Shown: in pieces, positions 1 through 6,436 of the stretch
Layout of the letters: every line of letters starts with the position of its first letter
Position numbering within the stretch: position 1 is the first letter of the stretch
Assembly: GCA_028708005.1 (NCBI GenBank)
Contig: JAQVZV010000013.1
Location: 1-11,175 of the forward strand
From: Bacilli bacterium
Lineage (GTDB): Bacteria > Bacillota_I > Bacilli_A > RF39 > UBA660
Reading direction: 5' to 3'
Length of the DNA stretch: 11,175 bases
Translations under genes and position numbers: made by a program
Notes under the pieces: generated by a model
Seen by the model: only the letters and a program-made list of their open reading frames with translations
Database searches by the model: none
Told to the model about the DNA's origin: nothing

Positions 1-174
1 AATGCTTTTTCAGATAATAGTAGTGACATTTGGACGATAGACTCCTCTGGTGCATTCAATCAAATAGTGGCTACTAATACAGCTACTAATATAAGACCGG
101 TTATTAACTTAGGCCCTGATGTCGTTTGGGCTAGTGGCAATGGCTCGCTAAGTAATCCTTATAAGATGAGATAA
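1..174 (+). CDS. C-terminal fragment of a probable surface/secreted protein ('RPVINL' ending, DUF6273-like)
   Basis: The window opens inside a coding frame that begins at base 1 and ends with TAA at 172-174, giving 57 visible residues; the start lies off the left edge. The peptide is rich in Ser, Asn, Thr and Asp with almost no Lys or Arg, which suits an extracytoplasmic protein. It contains 'IRPVINLGPDVVWASGNGS' and ends 'LSNPYKMR'. This tail resembles a recurrent one, roughly R-P-V-I-N-L...G-x-G-[ST]...N-P-Y, that I recall from the C-termini of many secreted or pilin-like proteins of low-GC gut Firmicutes, often annotated DUF6273. The assignment is by remembered motif only. The function cannot be judged from the tail. 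No terminator follows it before serS, so read-through into serS is possible. Confidence 0.6.
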   Translation, partial: NAFSDNSSDIWTIDSSGAFNQIVATNTATNIRPVINLGPDVVWASGNGSLSNPYKMR

Positions 175-184
175 AGCGAACTTG

Positions 185-209
185 TATAATATATTTAGTA
201 ATAGGAGAG
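185..209 (+). promoter_or_regulatory. Possible serS promoter -10 and ribosome site
   Basis: A perfect TATAAT lies at 185-190, 27 bases before the serS ATG, with no convincing -35 box at the usual distance (162-167 reads TAAGAT). AGGAGAG at 203-209 is a good Shine-Dalgarno sequence 7 nt before ATG 217. The leader is too short for a T-box riboswitch. The promoter is weakly supported; the ribosome site is well supported. Confidence 0.4.
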
Positions 210-216
210 AATCAAA

Positions 217-1494
217 ATGATTGATATTAATTTAATAAGAACCGATAGTAATTGTATAAAGAAAAATTTAAAGAAGAAATTTCAAGATTATAAGATACCT
301 ATGGTTGATGAAGTTTTAGAACTTGATGAAAGAAACCGTAGGCTTAAGGTTGAAGCTGATGATTTAAGGAAGAAGCGAAATGAATATAGTGAGCAAATTG
401 GTCTTCTTTTTAGAAATGGGAAAAATGAAGAAGCGGAGACTTTAAAAGAGGAAGTAAAATCTATAAATGAGAAACTTGTTACTTATGAAAGTGAAGAAGA
501 AGAATTATCACTTAAAATTAGAGATATTATGTATCAAATTCCTAATTTTATTGATGAGACAGTTCCTCTTGGTAAAGATGATAGTGAAAACGTTGAATTA
601 AAAAAGTATGGGGAACCAACACAATATTCTTTTGAGGTGCCATATCATACTGATATAATGGAGAAATTGAATGGTCTTGATTTAGATAGTGCTAGAAGAG
701 TTAGTGGTAATGGTTTTTACTATTTAACGGGTGATATTGCTAGGCTTCATTCAGCGATTCTTACATATGCTAGAGATTTCATGATAGATAAGGGTTTTAC
801 ATATGTCATTCCTCCATTTATGATAAGAGGGGACGTTGTAAATGGTGTTATGAGTTTTAATGAAATGGATAGTATGATGTACAAGATAGAGGGGGAAGAT
901 TTGTATTTAATAGGTACTAGTGAACATTCAATGATTGGTAGGTATAAAGATACTATTATTGATGAGTCTACTTTACCATTAACATTGACAAGTTATTCAC
1001 CATGTTTTAGAAAAGAAAAGGGTGCTCACGGGATTGAAGAACGTGGTGTTTATCGTATACATCAATTTGAAAAACAAGAGATGATTGTTATTTGTAAGCC
1101 TGAGGATAGTAAAGAATGGTTTGAGAAGCTATATAACTATACGATAGAATTCTTTAGAACTTTAAATATTCCTGTTCGTAGTCTTGAATGTTGTTCAGGT
1201 GATTTGGCAGACCTAAAGACTAAAAGTATTGATGTTGAAGCATGGAGTCCAAGACAACAAAAGTATTTTGAAGTTGGTAGTTGTTCTAATTTAACTGATG
1301 CTCAAGCTAGAAGATTAGGGATAAGGGTAAAGAGTGATACCAATAAATACTATGCTCATACATTGAATAATACAGTTGTAGCTCCTCCTCGTATGTTGAT
1401 TGCGTTTGTTGAGAACAATTACAATGAAGATGGAAGTATCAACATCCCAGATGTCTTAAAACCATATATGGGAGGGTTAAGTATTATCAAGTAA
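217..1494 (+). CDS. serS: Serine--tRNA ligase (SerRS)
   Basis: Cytosolic class II aminoacyl-tRNA synthetase that charges tRNA-Ser (and tRNA-Sec where present) with serine. The 425 residues match the usual bacterial length. The N-terminal part (about 30-105) is a Lys/Glu-rich long coiled coil, the tRNA-binding arm. The catalytic core shows the TxE serine motif as 'GTSEHS' (233-238), motif 2 as 'FRKEKGAHGIEERGVYRIHQ' (264-283), the serine/ATP segment 'EVGSCSNLTDAQARR' (352-366), and motif 3 ending in 'PPRMLIAFVEN' (390-400) with its invariant Arg at 392. 'GSINIPDVLKPYMGG' (406-420) is the classic SerRS C-terminus. The motif 2 and 3 wording ('KGAHGIEERG', 'NTVVAPPRM') differs from the E. coli type and fits a variant group I recall from gut Clostridia. 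ATG 217 follows a good ribosome site (203-209). No terminator separates it from the next gene, so the two may be co-transcribed. Confidence 0.96.
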   Translation: MIDINLIRTDSNCIKKNLKKKFQDYKIPMVDEVLELDERNRRLKVEADDLRKKRNEYSEQIGLLFRNGKNEEAETLKEEVKSINEKLVTYESEEEELSLKIRDIMYQIPNFIDETVPLGKDDSENVELKKYGEPTQYSFEVPYHTDIMEKLNGLDLDSARRVSGNGFYYLTGDIARLHSAILTYARDFMIDKGFTYVIPPFMIRGDVVNGVMSFNEMDSMMYKIEGEDLYLIGTSEHSMIGRYKDTIIDESTLPLTLTSYSPCFRKEKGAHGIEERGVYRIHQFEKQEMIVICKPEDSKEWFEKLYNYTIEFFRTLNIPVRSLECCSGDLADLKTKSIDVEAWSPRQQKYFEVGSCSNLTDAQARRLGIRVKSDTNKYYAHTLNNTVVAPPRMLIAFVENNYNEDGSINIPDVLKPYMGGLSIIK

Positions 1495-1531
1495 TGATTA
1501 TTCATAATATATAAAAAAGGGTGTATTTGTA

Positions 1532-3460
1532 TTGAAAAAAATGCGTAACATACTTGTTTGGTTTATATATATATTATATTTAGAAATGATATTAAAAATA
1601 GCATTGTTTAATAATGCTGTTTTTAATACAAATATTATATATATGATTATCTTTGTTATTCCGATTGCATTACTATATAGACTTATAACAGGTTTAGCAA
1701 GTCCTAAGATAAATAAAGTTGTAAGTTATGTACTGGTAATTGCAACAACTATTATTTTCATAGCACAGTTAGTTTATTATAAAACTTATTTATCAATATT
1801 CTCTGTCTTCTCAATGGGAAAAGCTAACCAATTAATTGATTTTATAGATACAATCTTAAAAATAATTTATCGTAATATCTTTGTTATTATATTAATGATA
1901 ATACCATTAATTATCTTCTTAATATTTAATAAACGTTTTATGGTATATGAAAAGCCTAAGCCTAAATTAACAATTATTTTACTAATTAGTATTGTCTTGA
2001 TGCAAATAGTTGGTAATATTACATTAAAGATATCAAAAGATGAACTATATTCAGTCAAAGATTTGTATTATAATACCCATTCACCAACGCTTTCAACAAA
2101 TAAATTGGGTTTATTGACTACTATGAGATTGGATTTTAAAAGGTTACTTTTAGGGTTCGATGAAAAAAACAAATTTGAAAAGATACCAATTATTAATGAA
2201 GAAGATGATCCTGAGATAATAGAAATAGAATATAACAAGCTTGATATTGATTTTGATGAGCTTATTAAAAATGAATCCCATCAAACTTTAAAAGATATGC
2301 ATGCTTATTTTAGGGACAGTAAAGCTACTGCAAAGAATGATTTTACTGGTATGTTTAAGGGAAAAAATTTAATTGTTTTACTAGCTGAGAGTTTTGACCC
2401 CATTGCTATTGATGAGCATTTAACACCAACTTTGTATAAACTATATAATGAGGGATTTAAGTTTACTAACTTTTATACGCCTTTATTTCCGGTAAGCACA
2501 ACTGATGGCGAGTACATTACGGTAACATCTTTAATACCTAAAGAAGGATTATGGAGTGCTCATAAATCTAGTGGTAATTATTTTCCTTTTGTATTAGGTA
2601 ATAGTTTTAAACAAATAGGGTATAAGACGACGGCTTATCATAATCATACAGCAACATATTATATGCGTCACTTATCTCATCCTAACTATGGTTATGATTA
2701 TTATGCTTGTGGTAGAGGCTTAGATATTAATTGTAGACAATGGCCTGAAAGTGATTTAGAAATGATTAATGCTACTTATAATTCCTATATTATGAGGGAA
2801 CCCTTCTTAACTTATTATGTAACAGTAAGTGGTCATTTAAGATATACTAGACTTGGTAATTCGATGGCTTATAAGAACTGGTCATATGTGAAGAATATAA
2901 ACTATTCTGAAGGTGTAAAAGCTTATATGGCATGCCATATTGAATTAGATAAAGCTTTAGCTAGTTTAATTGAACTATTAGATAAAACTAATAAATTATC
3001 AAATACTGTTATTGCTCTGGCTGCAGATCATTATCCATATGGCCTTACCTTAGATGAAATAAATGAAAAATCAACATATAAAAGAGATGAAGATTTTGAA
3101 AAACACCGTTCACACTTTTTACTGTGGAATAGTGAGATAGAACCAATTGAAATTGATAAATTAGGTAGTAATATTGATGTCTTACCAACACTATTAAATT
3201 TATTTGATATTGAATATGATTCAAGATTATTAATGGGGAAAGATTTACTTTCTGATAGTGAAGGATTAGTAATATTTTCTAATCGTAGTTTTATTACTGA
3301 AAAAGGAAGATATAATTCCATTACTAATAAATTTGTTAGTAGCGATGGTGAAGCTATAGATGATGAATATATTAAGAGAATTCAAAAGATTATTTATGAT
3401 AAGTTTTATTTATCCCGTCAAATATTAGAGACTGATTATTATAGAAAAGTATTTAAATAA
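1532..3460 (+). CDS. LtaS-family lipoteichoic acid synthase-like membrane phosphotransferase (TTG start)
   Basis: The 642-residue protein has the LtaS layout: an N-terminal membrane region with about five hydrophobic segments (roughly 6-25, 33-53, 63-82, 115-132, 146-162), a linker, then an extracellular sulfatase-fold domain (about 275-575). Residues matching the LtaS metal/catalytic set are Glu286 in 'LLAESF', Thr323 in 'VSTTDGEY' (predicted nucleophile), His435 in 'VSGH', and Asp499-His500 in 'AADHYPYG'. Known LtaS enzymes move glycerol-phosphate from phosphatidylglycerol onto a glycolipid anchor; whether this one is a synthase, a primase or another phosphoglycerol/phosphoethanolamine transferase cannot be told. 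TTG 1532 is preferred because AAAGGGTG (1516-1523) sits 8 nt upstream; ATG 1541 would be about 17 nt away. The 37-nt gap after serS contains no terminator. A hairpin covers the stop codon. Confidence 0.86.
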   Translation: MKKMRNILVWFIYILYLEMILKIALFNNAVFNTNIIYMIIFVIPIALLYRLITGLASPKINKVVSYVLVIATTIIFIAQLVYYKTYLSIFSVFSMGKANQLIDFIDTILKIIYRNIFVIILMIIPLIIFLIFNKRFMVYEKPKPKLTIILLISIVLMQIVGNITLKISKDELYSVKDLYYNTHSPTLSTNKLGLLTTMRLDFKRLLLGFDEKNKFEKIPIINEEDDPEIIEIEYNKLDIDFDELIKNESHQTLKDMHAYFRDSKATAKNDFTGMFKGKNLIVLLAESFDPIAIDEHLTPTLYKLYNEGFKFTNFYTPLFPVSTTDGEYITVTSLIPKEGLWSAHKSSGNYFPFVLGNSFKQIGYKTTAYHNHTATYYMRHLSHPNYGYDYYACGRGLDINCRQWPESDLEMINATYNSYIMREPFLTYYVTVSGHLRYTRLGNSMAYKNWSYVKNINYSEGVKAYMACHIELDKALASLIELLDKTNKLSNTVIALAADHYPYGLTLDEINEKSTYKRDEDFEKHRSHFLLWNSEIEPIEIDKLGSNIDVLPTLLNLFDIEYDSRLLMGKDLLSDSEGLVIFSNRSFITEKGRYNSITNKFVSSDGEAIDDEYIKRIQKIIYDKFYLSRQILETDYYRKVFK

Positions 3461-3470
3461 ATACTTTTTT
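3445..3470 (+). terminator. Rho-independent terminator overlapping the ltaS-like stop codon
   Basis: AAAAGTATTT (3445-3454) pairs perfectly with AAATACTTTT (3459-3468) around a 4-nt AAAT loop and merges into a T run. The left arm and loop lie inside the last codons and stop of the preceding gene. The stem has only one G-C pair, so termination may be partial. Confidence 0.5.
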
Positions 3471-3518
3471 AAGTATTATTATTATTTCTTAGGATAAAAT
3501 AGTATAGAGGAGGATAGA

Positions 3519-3908
3519 ATGAATTTAGTTCCAAGATATTTATTTAATGACTTATTTGATAGTTTTTTAGATATTCCTACATCTAAAAATAATATTATGA
3601 AAGCTGATGTTTATGAAGAAGATGGATTATATAAGATGGACATGGAAATACCAGGGTTTAAGAAAGAGGATATAAATATTGAATTTGATAAAGGTTACTT
3701 AACAATATCAGCTAAGAAAGAAGAAGTAAAAGAAGATAAAGAATATATTAGAAGGGAACGTTTTTATGGGGAATATCAAAGATCATTTTATGTTGGGGAG
3801 ATAGATGAAAAAACTATCAAAGCTGAATTTAATAATGGTATGTTACAATTAACATTTCCTAAAAGTAATGGCAAGGAGAATGTTAAAAAGACTATCAAAA
3901 TACAATAA
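3519..3908 (+). CDS. Small heat shock protein, Hsp20/alpha-crystallin family
   Basis: A 129-residue ATP-independent holdase chaperone that binds unfolding proteins in the cytosol. The N-terminal 'NLVPRYLFNDLFDSFLD' is a typical short, aromatic-rich arm. The alpha-crystallin beta-sandwich spans about 28-116, with 'MDMEIPGFKKEDINIEF' (40-56), 'YLTISAKK' (60-67), an 'RRERFYGEYQRSF' segment (78-90), and the diagnostic 'AEFNNGMLQLTFPK' (102-115). The C-terminus carries the I-x-I oligomerisation motif as Ile126-Lys-Ile128. The ATG is preceded by AGAGGAGGA (3506-3514), an excellent ribosome site. I see no CIRCE (HrcA) element and no clear promoter in the 58 nt upstream; weak AT-rich -10-like strings there are not convincing. 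Transcription may partly come from read-through of the weak upstream hairpin. The family call is firm; its regulation is unknown. Confidence 0.94.
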   Translation: MNLVPRYLFNDLFDSFLDIPTSKNNIMKADVYEEDGLYKMDMEIPGFKKEDINIEFDKGYLTISAKKEEVKEDKEYIRRERFYGEYQRSFYVGEIDEKTIKAEFNNGMLQLTFPKSNGKENVKKTIKIQ

Positions 3909-3931
3909 AACGGTTATTAGACCGTTTTATT
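3904..3931. terminator. Bidirectional terminator shared by hsp20 and tmcAL
   Basis: AATAAAACGGT (3904-3914) and ACCGTTTTATT (3921-3931) form a perfect 11-bp inverted repeat with a 6-nt loop TATTAG. On the plus strand it is followed by an AT-rich tract; on the minus strand a U-rich tract also follows the G-C core. The hsp20 stop (TAA 3906-3908) lies in the left arm and the tmcAL stop (complement of 3917-3919) in the loop. Confidence 0.85.
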
Positions 3932-5083
3932 ATATATAATAGGGGTATTTTTATATTCCCTCTCAATTAATTCTTTCTTTTCCTGTTCTGGTAGAATTGA
4001 GGCATAGACACAAGTTGTTCTGAACTCTAAATCTACCATTGGATCATTATTCTGATTGAATTTTGTAATAATTGGTAATGATACATCTTTCTTTATATAA
4101 TTTAAATAAGCTTGTCCCTTATCATTAAAACCTAATATTCTAAGATAATTTATATCACTATAAGATATAGCTTCTTGTTTAGTAAAATTACACATAATAT
4201 GAGTAAACATTCGCCTTAGTTTATTATGAGTATATCTTTTAGTTTTTACATTAGATATTAATTCATCAAAACTATTTGCATTTAAAATATGTTTTCTAAT
4301 TCTATTTTCAATTCCTTCATCAACTGTTTGAAATTCATTAAGTCTATCAATATTAATTAGAATCTGATATTTTAAATAGGGAAAATAATCTTCAATATAG
4401 AATAAATTTTGATTTAAATATTCATACGTTTTTGGAGGAACTAGTTTAATTACCTCTTTTTTACTTTTTAAAGCATTTCTTATACTGGTAGCACTTGTTA
4501 TATGATTATTCATTTCAGTACTATGGTAATCATTAATTCGTTTAATTGACACAGGTTTTATCATCGCTTGTTGTGACATAATTTCTTTGATATAAGCTGT
4601 CCCTAAAATATCGTTAGGGGTATCAATAACTATATCAGTAAATGAAGATAATGATTTAGCAAGAGAGGAGGGATAACTATTTCCTTTATCTAGATAGTCT
4701 TTAACTAGTTTTTGATATTCATCATTATTTAATTGGATATCAGCAACAGTTTTTAATTTATCAATATTATTTACTTCACTTCCAAAAACAAATGTTTTTA
4801 CGTTCATTGCTTTTAGTATTTGAATAGCTCCTTTAGCGAAAAAGTCGGCTGATTGGGTAGCAAAAGGGAAGGGTAGTTCAATTACTATATCAATACCATA
4901 AGTAAGAGCAATACGTGTTTTATCCCACTTATTTATAATGCTAGCTTCTCCACGTTGCATAAAATGCCCCCCTAATACTAAAACAATAATATCGTTAGGG
5001 TACATTTCTTTAACTTTCTTTAAATGATATAAATGTCCATTATGGAATGGATTATATTCTGCAATAATACCTACAGCGTTCAT
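3917..5083 (-). CDS. tmcAL: tRNA(Met) cytidine acetate ligase TmcAL (YlbM family)
   Basis: Cytosolic enzyme that in Bacillus subtilis makes N4-acetylcytidine at the wobble position of elongator tRNA-Met from acetate and ATP. This 388-residue protein is slightly shorter than the roughly 415-residue B. subtilis form. It begins with the nucleotidyltransferase signature 'GIIAEYNPFHNGHLYHL' (5-21), where His14-Asn-Gly-His17 is the HxGH ATP motif. It then shows 'LGGHFMQRGEASIINKW' (37-53), 'IELPFPFATQSADFFAKGA' (68-86), 'FGSEVNN' (100-106), the 'ITSATSIRNALK' element (195-206), and the family's C-terminal 'TKRYTHNKLRRMFTHI' (281-296). ATG 5083 has GAGGTGAT just upstream on the minus strand. It follows the orphan gene at 5117-6196 after 33 nt, so both probably share the promoter near 6308-6336. 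In Bacillus ylbM neighbours ylbN (DUF177) and rpmF; here it points away from them. Confidence 0.94.
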   Translation of the reverse strand: MNAVGIIAEYNPFHNGHLYHLKKVKEMYPNDIIVLVLGGHFMQRGEASIINKWDKTRIALTYGIDIVIELPFPFATQSADFFAKGAIQILKAMNVKTFVFGSEVNNIDKLKTVADIQLNNDEYQKLVKDYLDKGNSYPSSLAKSLSSFTDIVIDTPNDILGTAYIKEIMSQQAMIKPVSIKRINDYHSTEMNNHITSATSIRNALKSKKEVIKLVPPKTYEYLNQNLFYIEDYFPYLKYQILINIDRLNEFQTVDEGIENRIRKHILNANSFDELISNVKTKRYTHNKLRRMFTHIMCNFTKQEAISYSDINYLRILGFNDKGQAYLNYIKKDVSLPIITKFNQNNDPMVDLEFRTTCVYASILPEQEKKELIEREYKNTPIIYNKTV

Positions 5084-5116
5084 AACATCACCTCGTATAT
5101 TATCAATAGATATGAA

Positions 5117-6196
5117 TTATTTTTTGATACTTGATTGTTCGTTAGCTTGTTCATACGGAGTTTTAAAGCTCATTTCAACATCACCAAATCGTAGTCTTAC
5201 CCTCTTTAATGATCCATCGTGCTCAATAAGATGGCTTTTAAATCTTCTTATATATTCTTCTCCACTAATACCTGTCTTAAATTTATTTGGATTAATAATG
5301 TTATTATAATGATCTAGCCCTGTATTAGCTAAGACAAAACCATCCCCATATTTTTTGGCTGTATATTCATTTAATTCAACATAACCGTTATATAATAAAT
5401 TTTTTGCAAATTCATGATCTTCATGATTTAAATTCATAAAATATCCTGCTTGAGGCGCTGCTTTTCCTTTGAGATGTTCTTTTGTATTATAAAAAGCTCC
5501 TTCATTACATTTACTAACCAAAAAAAACTGTCTATAGGTGCAATCAATAAGATAGTCAACTTCTTCTACGCCACCGTCTTTTTGAACAGGCAAAGAAACT
5601 GTTAAAAAACAATGATTAGCGCTGTTCATCTTAGGACAGTGTAGTGCCTTAAATCCCCAGTTTTCATCAGTGATAAAATTACATACAGTAGTTCTTTTAA
5701 CATCTAACCCCATGTGCTCAAGTGGATATGAGATTATACTATTAGAAAGTCCACAACTTCTATATAGGTTATCATTTTTTATGTCATGTATTTGCGCTAA
5801 ATTGCTCTTAGCATTATAAGTAACCCATTCTAAAATAGTTGTTGCTTCTTCTTTAGAAATACCATATTTCAAACCTTCATACTCTTTGTTTAAGATAAGT
5901 ATATACCTAAGTTTTTCTTCTGCTTTTAAGACTTTATTTATATCAGGACTAATAAATTTAGGTGAAACATCTAATACGTAATAATTTTGGTTATATAACT
6001 CATTATATAATTTTTCATATTGGGTTTCATTCTCATTACCTTTTATTAATTTTAAGAAAGATGAACCTGTGGCATATTCCTTTTTTTTAAAAAGTTCCCA
6101 CATTCTAAGTAAAATAACACTCTTATTTGCTTTCGATATACCATCATCTTCGACAACAGCTTGAATATTTTTCAATTCATTATATAATTCTTCCAT
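5117..6196 (-). CDS. Unrecognised protein with a transglutaminase/papain-like Cys-His-Asp arrangement
   Basis: I do not recognise a named family. From ATG 6196 it has 359 residues; a TTG immediately before (6197-6199) is a possible alternative, and the Shine-Dalgarno AAGGATG upstream serves either. There is no signal peptide or membrane segment, so it should be cytosolic. An N-terminal helical, charged region (1-145) contains 'TILEWVTYNAKSNLAQIHDI'. A central domain shows Cys148 in 'LYRSCGLSN', His195 in 'SANHCFLTVSLP', and Asp218 in 'VDYLIDCTYRQFF'. The order and spacing (Cys, about 47, His, about 23, Asp on a strand ending D-x-T) resemble the transglutaminase-like and papain-like superfamily, including arylamine N-acetyltransferases. 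The C-terminal 120 residues are featureless. It lies 33 nt upstream of tmcAL in the same orientation, likely one transcript. Peptidase, acyltransferase or inactive scaffold are all possible. Confidence 0.8.
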   Translation of the reverse strand: MEELYNELKNIQAVVEDDGISKANKSVILLRMWELFKKKEYATGSSFLKLIKGNENETQYEKLYNELYNQNYYVLDVSPKFISPDINKVLKAEEKLRYILILNKEYEGLKYGISKEEATTILEWVTYNAKSNLAQIHDIKNDNLYRSCGLSNSIISYPLEHMGLDVKRTTVCNFITDENWGFKALHCPKMNSANHCFLTVSLPVQKDGGVEEVDYLIDCTYRQFFLVSKCNEGAFYNTKEHLKGKAAPQAGYFMNLNHEDHEFAKNLLYNGYVELNEYTAKKYGDGFVLANTGLDHYNNIINPNKFKTGISGEEYIRRFKSHLIEHDGSLKRVRLRFGDVEMSFKTPYEQANEQSSIKK

Positions 6197-6307
6197 CAAA
6201 CCACATCCTTAAATTTTATTTATTCAAATCTTTTTATAACTAGTATAAATCCATTCTTGTAATATATTTTACATTAACTTCTTCTTTATACCACTCACTC
6301 TTTTATA

Positions 6308-6336
6308 ATTATACTATGTTTTTTCTTTTATTTAAA
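6308..6336 (-). promoter_or_regulatory. Promoter for the orphan gene-tmcAL unit
   Basis: On the minus strand TTTAAA (6336-6331) is followed after 17 nt by a perfect TATAAT (6313-6308). Transcription would begin near 6301, leaving a leader of about 100 nt before ATG 6196 in which I see no strong structure. A weaker alternative (TATAAA-type -10, nearer the gene) also exists. Confidence 0.5.
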
Positions 6337-6341
6337 CAATG

Positions 6342-6361
6342 GTATAACAAAATAGTTATAC
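6342..6361. promoter_or_regulatory. Operator-like palindrome between divergent promoters
   Basis: GTATAAC (6342-6348), a 6-nt AAAATA spacer, and GTTATAC (6355-6361) make a perfect inverted repeat. It lies between the -35 boxes of the minus promoter (6331-6336) and the plus promoter (6378-6383), where a shared regulator could act on both. The arms are short and AT-rich, so chance is a real alternative. Confidence 0.35.
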
Positions 6362-6377
6362 AAATGTTAATAAATAA

Positions 6378-6406
6378 TTGAAAAGATAAACTATTTATGA
6401 TAGTAT
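6378..6406 (+). promoter_or_regulatory. Promoter of the DUF177-rpmF operon
   Basis: TTGAAA (6378-6383), exactly 17 nt, then TAGTAT (6401-6406) is a good sigma-A type promoter. Transcription would start near 6412-6414, downstream of the GTG at 6410. This argues that GTG 6410 is not the start codon and that translation begins further in. Confidence 0.65.
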
Positions 6407-6419
6407 TAAGTGGTATACG

Positions 6420-6436
6420 AAGGGGAAAGATCAATT
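6420..6436 (+). promoter_or_regulatory. Ribosome site and ATT initiation codon of the DUF177 gene
   Basis: AAGGGG at 6420-6425 is separated by 8 nt from ATT at 6434-6436. No ATG, GTG or TTG lies in frame between GTG 6410 and codons deep inside the conserved domain. This decides the start of the DUF177 gene. Confidence 0.5.

Larger units (their letters stand above)
6197..6433. other. Divergent intergenic regulatory region
   Basis: The largest gene-free stretch in the window lies between the orphan gene (minus) and the DUF177 gene (plus). It is extremely AT-rich and holds both promoters, the 6342-6361 palindrome, and a separated 9-bp inverted pair, TATACCACT (6287-6295) and AGTGGTATA (6409-6417), each just downstream of one -10 box. 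I see no tRNA, small RNA hairpin or terminator in it. Confidence 0.5.

Noticed and set aside
175..216. T-box riboswitch in front of serS
   Set aside because: Only 42 nt separate the previous stop from the ATG, with no specifier stem, T-box sequence or terminator/antiterminator pair.
1867..2058. Minus-strand open frame of 63 codons
   Set aside because: It lies wholly within the membrane region of the LtaS-like gene, has no ribosome site, and its hydrophobic sequence is the complement of AT-rich membrane codons.
3031..3321. Minus-strand open frame of 96 codons
   Set aside because: It lies opposite the catalytic domain of the LtaS-like gene; composition and lack of a ribosome site mark it as a shadow.
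3461..3518. CIRCE (HrcA) or other heat-shock operator before hsp20
   Set aside because: No TTAGCACTC-N9-GAGTGCTAA or similar inverted repeat is present; only AT-rich sequence and the ribosome site.
5112..5309. Plus-strand open frame of 65 codons opposite the orphan gene
   Set aside because: It is fully antisense to a well-supported coding frame, with no ribosome site or family resemblance.
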